Both the position numbers and the translations under genes were made by a program. The notes under the pieces were generated by a model. It was not told the origin of the DNA. It saw nothing but the letters and a program-made list of their open reading frames with translations, and made no database searches. Positions 35,168 to 44,619 of a DNA stretch of 64,000 nt are shown one piece after another; the first letter of the stretch is position 1, and every line of letters starts with the position of its first letter. The DNA lies in assembly GCF_001704415.2 (NCBI RefSeq), contig NC_030820.1:40778036-40842035 (forward strand), read 5' to 3'. Origin of the DNA: Capra hircus (taxonomy: Eukaryota > Chordata > Mammalia > Artiodactyla > Bovidae).

Positions 35168-35210
35168 GCCCTCTGAATTCACATCTGGCCTCAGGATTCT
35201 TGAAAAGCAA

Positions 35211-36343
35211 GGATTCTAATCAAACAGTCTGACCTTTCTGATTCTGTCTTTGAGGATCTGGGCTGTCTCTCTTTCCAGTCTGTGAGTCTGCACTGTAAGG
35301 AGGAGCATGATTAACTGAGATGAAATGAGCACATCTCTTCATCTGTTATTTCACTTGGCTTGTAGTTTACAGTCAAGTTAGGGAAATAAGATACTTGAAG
35401 GTTTGCACTGATTTTCATCCCTGGGAGTGGACACCATGTGCTCACACAGGCCCGAAGACAGGGTCCAGAGTACATACTGCGTGGAATCAGAGGGTCAGGG
35501 TTTCCAGGGAGAAGTGACAAAACCAAGTTTCTCCTTTGGACTCTGCCCTCTGCCACCAGAAACGCTTCCCCCGCCCCTACAGACAGCAGGAAGTCCTGGA
35601 AGTTTACCACCACCACCATCCCCCACCAGGCAGACCTCAGCCACCAGCAGGCTGTGTTAAAGCACAGCCACCTAGCTTGGGCTGGGGAACTTCTGGGGTG
35701 CACATTATGTCCCAGGGTCCTGGCAGGGTGGTTGGGGGCTCAGGCTGAAACCACCTTCTGCGCAACTTTGAAGTCACAGACCTGCTTGGCTTCCTCCCTT
35801 CTTGCCTCACTTCTTCCCTTCCTCAGCATCCTTGGGGACATATTCTTAACACTTCATCACTTGACATGAATTCTCATCTTGGGCGCAGCAGATGATGAGC
35901 TCTTAGAGGGCACGACACAGACCTCACCTATGCTCTGTGGACCTCAGGTGGACCACACCGCTCCTACTCAGGTGGGCTTGACCTCTGCTCCCAGGGCATG
36001 TCTGGCCAGCTCTATACTGTGCAGAGTCAGGGGCTGAAACAGCTGGAACAGACCTGACAGGCTGCACACATAACCTCCCTTGGTTAGGACAGACATAGTC
36101 TGCCCCAAAGGCAAAGAGCCAAGTGAAAACTTCCTATGGGGGGCCCCTAGAACGTTGTTGTGGCCACACTGGCTGCTGTGAAACCACTAAAGGCTATGCA
36201 AAACCTACCCAGGAGGAAGTATGATAAGAAACCACACAGGGTCACCTATCTCTGGCTGGGCGCTGTGCCTGTGATGCCCCGGGACCCTATCTAAGACTTC
36301 TCAGGACCTTCAAGTCTGATTTGACCTCTGCCTGCGTGGTTTT
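35211..36343. other. Unique sequence, no gene recognised
   Basis: Frames at 35311-35869 overlap on both strands and carry no recognisable domain; composition explains them. No repeat family is recognised. Confidence 0.45.
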
Positions 36344-36725
36344 CTGCTTTTGAACTGTTGTGTTGGAGAAAACTTGAGAGTCCCTCGAACAGCAAGGAGA
36401 TCCAACCAGTCCATCCTAAAGGAGATCAGTCGTGAATATTCATTGGAAGGCCTGATGCTGAAGCTGAAACTCTAATGCTTTGGCCACCTGATGCGAAGAA
36501 CTGACTCATTGGAAAAGACCCTTTTGCTGGGAAAGATTGAAGGCAGGAGGAGAAGGGGACGACAGAGGATGAGATGGTTGGATGGCATCACCAACTCAAT
36601 GGACATGAGTTAGAGCAAGCTCCGGGAGTTGGTGACGGACAGGGAGGCCTGGCATGCTGCAGTCCACGGGGTCGCAGAGCCAGACATGACTGAGCAAATG
36701 AACTGAACTGAACTGAACTGAACTG
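36344..36725 (+). mobile_element. BovB LINE 3' fragment
   Basis: From TGCTTTTGAACTGTTGTGTTG through GGCCACCTGATGCGAAGAAC to the (TGAAC)n terminus at 36700-36725. The frame is broken. Confidence 0.93.
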
Positions 36726-36764
36726 CCTGGTCTGGTCGTACCACAGTGCTCCTGCCCTTAGGTT

Positions 36765-36854
36765 ACCATTAGAGCCAGTGGAGGCAAAAAAACCCAGAAA
36801 ACCATCACAGCCAGTGGAGGCAAGAAAACCATCACAGCCAGCCATTGCAAGAAA
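36765..36854. repeat. 27-bp tandem repeat, three units
   Basis: Units ACCATCACAGCCAGTGGAGG…AAA start at 36801 and 36828 (27 bases each). A first unit at 36765-36800 has an extra 9 bases in its A-rich end. On the minus strand the period of nine codons gives a repeated GFLAS/CDGF-type peptide inside a chance frame. Confidence 0.85.
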
Positions 36855-37283
36855 ACCCTGTCTTTTCCATCTTAGCCAATCATCTGGTGCCCCGGGTGGT
36901 GTTCTTCTTAGAGTTGAAATCTGAATTCTGAGTTGAAAGGTCCTGTGTATGAAGGAAAGAGGAGTTTGTAGAGCTGGTCCCTTCCCACTGGCCAGTCCTT
37001 GGATATTGGGCCAGGGCATCTCAGTACTGCAAGGTGGTCACGACCGTTATCCCATGTCTGCTTTGTAAAACCGCAGGTTACATGCAATGATAGCATATTC
37101 TAAGGCCAGGGAGGTGAATCTCGCTTTCCACCTGAAACAGAGCTGTCAGATTCTGAGCTGGCATCCTCTACCTGTACTCTGTTGTCTGGAACTCCGAAAA
37201 CTGAATGGCTTTTTTTTTTTTTTTTTTTTCTCCTTTGCAGGAAGTATGTGTGACTCTGGCCAGATTCGGAAAAGAGTGTAGAT
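36855..37283. other. Unique sequence with a long T run
   Basis: About 22 T at 37208-37229 are followed by CTCCTTTGCAG, which looks like a splice acceptor, but the following frame closes after 13 codons (GAAGTATGTG to TAG). No gene is supported. Confidence 0.4.
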
Positions 37284-37668
37284 TCATTTTCCACAGCTGC
37301 TGTGACAAATGACCATCCACTAAGTGACTTAAAGGACAAACTTCTCTTTTGATGTGTCTGTAGGTGAATGGTCCAACCAACGTTGGTCACGCAGGGCCAA
37401 AGTCAAAAAGTGGACAGTGTTGTCCTCCCTTCTGGAGGCTAGGCAGGGGTGGGGGTGGGTTGGGGGATATTTCCTCAGCAGACTCGCTCTCTCAACTGTT
37501 CTGCCATGGCTGGCGGCCTCTTTATCCATCATCAAACCCACAGCAGAGGGGTGGGGGGCTTGAGGCCTTCCTCTGTGCCCGTCTTCTTCTTTCACATCCA
37601 CCTCTGAGCACTCCTTGTCTGTCTCCTGCTTCCACTTTTAAGACTCTGGTGATTATACTGGGGTGGGG
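37284..37668 (-). mobile_element. LTR-like ancient repeat, probably MaLR/ERVL type
   Basis: GATTCATTTTCCACAGCTGC, TGTGACAAATGACC, CTTAAAGGACAAACTTCTC and, far right, GACTCTGGTGATTATACTGG follow the order seen in a common old mammalian LTR-type repeat. Family and orientation are tentative; G-rich expansions interrupt it. Confidence 0.45.
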
Positions 37669-37823
37669 GTGGGGTGTCCCACAATACTGTGTTCCAGAAC
37701 CCTGTCCAAAAAGCGTGTCATGAGATGTCATGGGTGTTCGCTGGTCAATACTTCATCAATACTCACTCATCAGGTGTTAGTGAGCATCTCTGCTCTGCTG
37801 GTCAGTGCGCTGAGATGGTGAGT

Positions 37824-37938
37824 ACATGCCAAGTCGCTTTAGTCATGTCATACTGTTTGGGACCCCATGGACCGCAGCCCGCCAGGCTCCTCTGTCCATG
37901 GGATTCTCCAGGCAGGAATACTGGAGTGGGTTGCCATT
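37824..37938 (-). mobile_element. BovA SINE fragment
   Basis: CATGCCAAGTCGCTTTAGTC to GGAGTGGGTTGCCATTTG covers one BovA unit in minus orientation, without the tRNA-derived head. Confidence 0.88.
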
Positions 37939-38280
37939 TGAGACCCAATCATAAAAAAAAAAGTGAGAGTGACAACCACCCTGATTTGCTCAAGACGGGT
38001 TTCCCAAGACACAGGACTTCCGTTGCTGAGGCTGGAACAAGGCAAACTGGGATTCTTGGTTACCCCAGGCGTGGTCTCTGCCATGAGGACTTTATAATCC
38101 GAGAGGGCCATGAACAAAGGGCAGCAAAGTTGACTTTGCTAGTTGCTGTAAGTACCTTGAGACAAAGAGGAAAGGAACTGAGACAGAGATGGACAAAACA
38201 GTAGTCCTCCTTCTCTCGGGAGACCCCGTTTTGCGTAACACTGACCACACTCAAATTCAGGCTCAGCCCTACACATGCTG

Positions 38281-38530
38281 CTTTTAAAATTTATTTTTAA
38301 TTAAAGGATAATTGCTTTATGATATTGTGTTGGTTTCAGCCTTACATCAGCATGAATTAGCCATAAGTATGCATATGTCCCCTACCTCTTGAACCTCCCT
38401 CCCATCTCCCGCCCCTTCCTATCCCTCTAGGTTGTTACAGAGCCCCGATTTGAGATCCCTGAATCACAGAGCAAATTCCCATTGGCAATCTATTTTACAT
38501 ATGGTAGTGTGTATGTTTCCATGCTACTGT
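38281..38530 (-). mobile_element. Ruminant L1 3'-untranslated end
   Basis: TTTTTAATTAAAGGATAATTG, CCCTACCTCTTGAACCTCCC, TAGGTTGTTACAGAGCCCC and CCCATTGGCAATCTATTTTAC are the reverse complement of the L1 3' end widespread in ruminants. Confidence 0.88.
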
Positions 38531-38645
38531 TCACACCTCACAACAGGCACACAAAATGAGGACAGTTATTGCCTGCAGTTTACAGGGGAGGCGACAGAAA
38601 AAGAACTCACTGGCCTAACATCATACAACCACTGTTTTAGGTCAA
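38531..38645 (+). mobile_element. MIR-like SINE fragment
   Basis: CACACCTCACAACAGGCACAC followed by AGTTTACAGGGGAGGCGACAG resembles the MIR segment TCCTCACAAC…TTTACAGATGAGGAAAC. Weak. Confidence 0.35.
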
Positions 38646-39071
38646 GTTCCCCAGAAACCGGTGTCCACTTCAGCCTTCAAGTAGTAAAGTGGAAGGTGGA
38701 TCCAGCCTCGCAAGTCCCAAAGCAGGGTTACTAAATCTCTCTCCCATTCTGTCTGCTTTCACATTCTTACAAATTTTCCTAAAACATAAGATTCACCTTT
38801 TACTTTTGAGAATTTTTCTTCTGCAAGAATACTCTTTATTCACTGGGACTAGGGTCACACAAATATTAAAGCTCAAAGTGTGCTTCCATTGGAATGGACA
38901 GACAGGCGAGCATTGAGGCATGTTGGTCATTTGCTCTTGTTTCCTTCTGACACATCAAATAACAGAGACCTACTTAGTATGTCACTGATAAGATGATGAA
39001 GATTCAGTGAAACTCTCTGGATCTCAGAGGTTTCTCTAATGGCTTTGAGGTGTCATAACCCATCATGGAAT

Positions 39072-39076
39072 TCACA

Positions 39077-39126
<50 letters not shown>
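39072..39126. repeat. (AC)n microsatellite
   Basis: An uninterrupted CA run of about 47 bases (39080-39126) is preceded by CACACAAA. Confidence 0.97.
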
Positions 39127-39129
<3 letters not shown>

Positions 39130-39502
39130 GTCGTAATTATACCAGTGCCTTTGTGTGAATGGGAAACTAGGAGGCAGTGTTGTGTCTTTTCAGAATTATC
39201 CCAGGAGTGGTAACTCCTAATTTCAAACATCAGAAGGCCTCCTTATTCACTGCAAATGTGATGTTTTAGTGTGACCTTGGCTCCTTACTATCTCAGAGAA
39301 CAGATTCTTTATGGGCTCCAGATGGAAAGTGGAAAGTTAATAACCCCTTGTAGACAAAACCCATATGTTTTCCACGCACTACAGGGATGCACTTTGTTCA
39401 AAGTGTCATTTATGTAGAGGGAAATTAACACATAAATGATGATAGATTGCTATTTCCAAACTGTATTTTAGATGTAGCAAAAAGAAAAAAAAAAGGATTT
39501 AG

Positions 39503-39677
39503 TAATGCAGAAAACCTGGGTTCGATCCCTGGATTGGGAAGATCCCTTGGAGAAGAGAATGGCTACCCACTCCAGTATTCTTGCCTGGAGAATTCCATGG
39601 ACAGAGTAGGCTGGTGGGCTATAGTCTGTGGGGTCACAAAGAGTCCGACACGACTGAGCAACTAACACTTTCACTTT
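39503..39677 (+). mobile_element. 5'-truncated Bov-tA SINE
   Basis: Begins inside the head at AATGCAGAAAACCTGGG, keeps TTCGATCCCTGGATTGGG and the BovA body, and ends ACTTTCACTTTT. No clear direct repeat. Confidence 0.92.
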
Positions 39678-41160
39678 TAAATAGACATTTAAAAGTCTGA
39701 AAGAAGAAATAGGTCTTCCAAATGATAAATAGGAATCACCAGTCTCTCTTGTAATTGTCTGTGTGTGTACATGTGTCCTATGTATGTCTGAGGGGACGCC
39801 ATTCTCATGCCCCCAAATAAACACAAACAATCTTTATTCAAAAATTATTTATGTATTTGTATTACTTAGGTGACATTTGATTACAAGTAACAGGGATAGA
39901 AATAAGAAACATTCATTTCTCTCAGACGTAAAATCTAGATTCTACTCCATAAAATCCTTGCAGCCCTTTGTAGCACAAGTTTACTGTGTCTAAGCTTCAG
40001 CCTTGGTCTTCAGAGCAACACTACATCCATTTCCAGGCAGGAAGAGTCCACACAACAAGGCTGTTTTATCTTATTGGTCTGACCTTGGTCACATGGCAAC
40101 ACCCAGCCCCAGGGGAAACTGGGAAATGTGGTCTTTTACATGAGTAGCCAAGCACCTTGCTAAAAACTGGAGTATGTGACTGTGAACAACAGGTGAATGG
40201 ATGTCAAGCAATCAGAACAACCCTGACAAAAGCATCTAGGATAATGTCTAAAGATGTCAATATGGCTAATTTCAATAAGGATTAGTCTTGTTTCTTCTCA
40301 TATCAGAGGGAAATTCTTCTAACCCTTGGCTTGCCAATTCCTGGGCAAACTAAAACCTGAGGTCAACTCTAATTGTCATGTTCATGAAGATTTTTTGGAA
40401 CATGAAAAATCAATCTAGCAGCACCAGCTCCCTTTATCAGGACCAGATTCTATAATGCATCTTTCTTTAATTAAAAAAATTCTTTATCAGAATGTATACT
40501 CACTTTCTCTTCTTGGGTGCCCCACATCCAATGACTTATCCATGTGGGAGCATAAAGACCTTGTCTCCTTACTTACTCAAGGTCAGCACTGAAGGGTGAT
40601 CCACCTTCAGAGTTCCCAGGGGTCAGATGAAGCTTTCTGGAGACTTCATTTCAGCTCAAGACTATGCTGACCACCCCTCATACTCTTCCTCCTCCAAGAG
40701 CACTTTGCAATAAACCTGCGCATAGACCTCTATCTCTGAGGCCACTTCCCAAGGAGAAGAACCAGCCAAGTGGCCATACTGGGTCACTCTCTTGTGACAT
40801 CCCTTACACTTGTCAACTGTCTCCATATAGTGTGTCCACACACCATGCCAGTCAGTGAGCACCTCTGCTTTCTGCTGAAGGCTGGCTCCACTCAGCTCTC
40901 CTCTCTCATGCTAAGGATCCCTCCAGATCCTTCATTATTTGTGAGTAGACACCTTTTGGAGGATCATAATCTTTAGGGACATTATGCCATCACAAACTAT
41001 GGAAGAGAATAGGAATCCAGCTACCTGAGTTCCCTCTCTGCTCTGCCAGCTAGGGTGAAGCTGGCTGAGTAGATTTCCTCCTCTCTAATTTGAGGATAAC
41101 AACCTTGACTTAGAGGGCTATGGATGAAATAAGCTAATATGGTTTCAATCAAAAGTTCTT
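39678..41160. other. Unique to weakly repetitive sequence
   Basis: At about 39870-40180 (TTGATTACAAGTAACAGGGA … TTGGTCACATGGCAACACCC … GGGAAATGTGGTC) the order resembles an old mammalian dispersed repeat that I cannot name. The 40660-40770 segment (AATAAACCTGCGCATAGACC) is weakly LTR-like. No gene is recognised. Confidence 0.3.
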
Positions 41161-41281
41161 TTTTAAAATTTTGGTCACATCGTGCAGCTTGAGGGATCTT
41201 AGTTCCCTGACCAGGGACTGAACCTGTGGCCAAGGCAGTGGAAGTGCCAAGTCCTAACCATTGGACTGCCAGGGAATTTCC
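41161..41281 (-). mobile_element. CHR-type SINE, short form
   Basis: CGTGCAGCTTGAGGGATC, TTAGTTCCCTGACCAGGG and CCATTGGACTGCCAGGGAA read as a short CHR SINE in minus orientation with a T-rich left edge. Confidence 0.88.
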
Positions 41282-41682
41282 CGACTTTTCAATGTTGTCC
41301 TACTCACTTCTTGTATACCCTAGGCTAAGGCAGAATTCACTTGTGGGAATGGCCAAGGGCATGCGTTGGCTTTCTTATTGAACCTTGCAAAGTCCAAAAG
41401 CTCCTCAAAAGGGATATCCATTTTTCTGGTGGTGCCAGCCTTCCCCTGTGTCGATAGTCACTCTACTTCGAGTTTCGGTCTGTGCTCATTTAGTTTTCAC
41501 CCTTGTGTGGCTGCCATGTGCTGGATCTTCCCCCCACCCACCTGCCCAATCTTTCCCTCTGGTTGTAAAAATTCTCAGCTCAGTAAAACACAGAAATTTC
41601 ATGTGCTCACTCTCAGAATATAAGACCCAACCACTGATACAAAGTCTGCTCTTCCCGATAACCTGAAAACAGTGGGTCACAG

Positions 41683-41860
41683 CAGTGGTTCTCAAAGTAT
41701 GTGTCCCTTAACCAGCAGCATCATCAGCCACAAACTTGTCCAAAATGTGAATTCGTGGCCCCAAAACATATTTACTGAATCAGATTCTCTGAGGGCAGAA
41801 CTAAACAATCTGTACTATAACCAGCTCTCTAGAGGGGTCCTGTAAAGTTTGAGAGTCATG
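41683..41860 (+). mobile_element. MER5A hAT non-autonomous DNA transposon
   Basis: The terminal inverted repeat CAGTGGTTCTCAAAGT is intact at 41683. Internal ACCAGCAGCATCATC and TACTGAATCAGATTCTCTG follow. The right end TTTGAGAGTCATGG is a decayed partner. Near full length. Confidence 0.9.
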
Positions 41861-42959
41861 GTTAAGAAGGGCCCCAAAAGATATAGACAAGGTGAGCTTT
41901 CCTGGAGAAACCTATGCCAACCTTCAGTCCTTCCCCTCAAATGCATGTGAGTGTTTGGGTACTTACCTTAACCCAAACAGGTTTTCCAATATTAGTATTA
42001 ACAACCTTTGGGAAAACAAATTCATTCATGAAATTTTTAGAGCAAATGAATACTAGATCTGGAAAATCTTTGCCTACCTGTCCTCAGCACTCCAGCAGCA
42101 AAAAGAAAGAAAGAAAGAAATGGTTGTTAAACTTTCAAGCCACCTGACCTGGAAAAGACTCCAGCTGCTGATGGGGGATCTGACCACACTGCAGGCAATA
42201 AACGGCTGGCTAACCTGTCTTTATTTGCTTTCTGCTCAAGATAAACATTTATCACTGGGCGTATTGACTAACACCATATCACTTCCCACCTTACACTTTC
42301 ACAAAGGGAGCAGGCTCCCCTTGGGAACTCAAACCTTTGTGGGGCTTAAGAGACCCCCAAGTACTGCTGTGGTTATGAGGCACTGTGGGATTCAGCGGGG
42401 TGTGGGGTCCCCTCTGCCGAGGAGAGGTTACAGTTGCTGGGCTCCAGAGCAGGGTTGATGAGGAGCAGGTGCTCTGCCCAGGGGAGCCGATCAGGGAGCA
42501 AGATGGTTGCTGCCCAGTGAGATGTGGGGGCCACAGGAGGCCAGCTGAGGTTCTAGGAAGTGGCATTGCCCAAGCACAGGTCTCTACTCCAAACGCCTGC
42601 ATTATTCTTGCCCTGGGAAACAAGTTGCAAATAAACCTTCTGTTTATTGAGGTTTTGCTTTTTTTTTTTTTTTTTTTCCAATTTTTGCCAATGATGGGAA
42701 GTGAGGGCTAGAGAAAAACCAGCCATATTGGCTTGATTTGGAAGTTACAAAAAGCATATTAAAGATTCATTACAGTCCGTGAAAGTTTTCATCTTTGAGG
42801 CTGCCTCTTTTCTGATATAGACGTCGAGGAAGGGTATAAATGAGAAATAGATGGGTAAATAGGTATTTATTCACAACCAGCTCCTTCTCTGATTTTTTGT
42901 TTGATTGGTAGCTATGAATTCCTGTGGCTATGAATGTGATTTTTGAGTCTATACAACTG
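41861..42959. other. Unique sequence with simple runs
   Basis: A short (AAAG)n run lies at 42103-42119 and about 20 T at 42659-42677. Antiparallel frames at 42120-42711 and 42291-42623 have no recognised domain. No gene is supported. Confidence 0.45.
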
Positions 42960-43389
42960 GGAGATTGTATTTTTTTTTAATTTTTATTTTTACTTTATTT
43001 TACTTTACAATACTGTATAGGTTTTGCCATACATTGGCATGAATCCAGCACGGGTGTATATGCGTTCCCAAACATGAACCCTCCTCCCACCTCCCTCCCC
43101 ATAACATCTCTCTGGGTCATCACCATGTACCAGCCCCAAGCATGCTGTATCCTGCGTTGGACATAGACTGGCGATTCGATTCTTATATGATAGTACACAT
43201 GTTACAATGCCATTCTCCCAAATCATCCCACCCTCTCCCTCTCCCTCAGAGTCCAAAAGTCCGTTATACACATCTGTGTCTTTTTTGCTGTCTTGCATAC
43301 AAGGCCGTCATTGCCATCTTTCTAAATTCCATATATATGTGTTAGTATACTGTATTGGTGTTTTTCTTTCTGGCCTAGGAGATTGTATT
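42960..43389 (-). mobile_element. Ruminant L1 3' end with 12-bp target-site duplication
   Basis: The T-rich left edge is the A-tail. TACTGTATAGGTTTTGCC, CCTCCTCCCACCTCCCTCCC and TCTCCCTCTCCCTCAGAGTC follow as the reverse complement of a ruminant L1 3'-untranslated region. GGAGATTGTATT at 42960-42971 recurs at 43378-43389, so about 400 bases were inserted as a 5'-truncated copy. Confidence 0.94.
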
Positions 43390-43880
43390 ATATTTAAAAA
43401 CCATGCATCTTGAGAGAAGCAGTTTTTAAATTAAACATAGTTTAAAGGGGTCCATACATAAGGACTAACCCAACCTACTATTTTCCAAACAAATTGTTGT
43501 GACGTTAAATTTAACATTTTCTTATTTGCCGTCTATTTTTATTCTGGAGAGAACCTTGACTGTCTGTGCTTCAGGGGAGCTGATGTGGAATGCTAGCTTT
43601 GAGGCTACACCTCTGAGTCCGGGGACAGCCCATGGTGACACTGAGATCACTGGCTGCAGTTGTTTCTTCATATTTTTCTGTATATATTTTCTGGCTTAAA
43701 ATTTTTAAAGTCATCCTTTAAAAAAGAAAAACTGAGCAAAAGCAATCTTTTCCAGTCTTTGATTTTGAGATATTATAGAATCATGTACAGTTGTAAGAAA
43801 TGATACAAAGAGAGTCCATGTATATTTTAGCCAAAGGTAATGCTGAAGGCAAGTTTTGGGGGTATCTAACAAAGAAGAGA

Positions 43881-44078
43881 GGGCTCTCCTGGTGGCTCAG
43901 TGGTAAAAGAATACAAGAAAGGCAAGTTGCAACCCTGGGTCAGAAAGATCCCCTGGGAGATGGAAATGACAACCCACTCCGATATTCTTGCCTGGAAAAT
44001 TCCATGGACAGAGGACACTGGTGGGCTACAGTCCATGGATTCACAAGAGTTGGACACAACTTAGTGATTAAACCATTA
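43881..44078 (+). mobile_element. Bov-tA SINE nested in L1
   Basis: GGGCTCTCCTGGTGGCTCAG head, ACCCACTCCGATATTCTTGCC body. Interrupts the L1 3'-untranslated region. Confidence 0.93.
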
Positions 44079-44268
44079 CCAATATCCTGTAAATTTATAA
44101 GCTATTGCAACAGGATATTGACCTGGTGGAGTCAGGATGTAAAACATTTTCATCACCATGAGAATTCCTCAAGTTGTACTTTTCCAAATCCTCATCTTTC
44201 CCATCCCAGCTTCTCCACCCCTGGGAACCACAAATCTACTCTTCACCTCTGTAATTTTTTCATGTCGA

Positions 44269-44619
44269 GAATGTTATGTAGGGCTTCCCTGGTGGCATAG
44301 TGGTAAAGAATCTGCCTGCCAATGCAGGGGACACAGGTTTGATCCCTGATCCAGGAAGATCCCATGTGCCACAGGGGAACTAAGCCCATGCAGCACAAGT
44401 ACTGAGCCGGTGCTCTACAGCCTGGGAGCCACAACTGCTAAAGCCTGCGCGCTCTAGAGCCCATGGTCCACCACAAGGGAAGCCAGCGCAGTGAGAAGCC
44501 TGTGCACTACAGCTAAAGGGTAGCCCCTGCTCTCCGCACCTAGAGAAAAGCCTGAGCAGCAGCGAAGACCCAGCACAGCCAACATTAAATGAAGAAACTT
44601 AAAAAAGAATATTACATAA
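44269..44619 (+). mobile_element. CHR-type SINE nested in L1
   Basis: GGGCTTCCCTGGTGGCATAG head at 44281, then the CHR-2-type series (GATCCCATGTGCC, GAGCCACAACTGC, GCAGTGAGAAGCC, AGAGAAAAGCC). GAATGTTATGTA at 44269-44280 and GAATATTACATA at 44608-44619 are a diverged direct repeat, and L1 resumes in register after it. Confidence 0.92.

Larger units (their letters stand above)
34513..35205. repeat. 50-bp minisatellite split by an L1 insertion
   Basis: Units begin with CACATC/CACACC at 34513, 34564, 34614 and 34664 (51, 50 and 50 bases) and share CCCTCTGAATCCAGACCTGG-type cores. A partial unit may precede 34513. The fourth unit is cut after CACACCCATCTT by an L1 at 34676-35151 and resumes at 35156 through about 35205. 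Confidence 0.85.

Noticed and set aside
35438..35869. 143-codon plus-strand frame
   Set aside because: GC-rich composition gives overlapping frames on both strands here, and there is no recognised domain or start context.
37674..38204. 176-codon plus-strand frame
   Set aside because: It crosses an antisense BovA fragment and unrelated flanks, and shows no domain or splice support.
43800..44300. 166-codon plus-strand frame
   Set aside because: It joins L1 3'-untranslated sequence with a Bov-tA SINE, a chance fusion.
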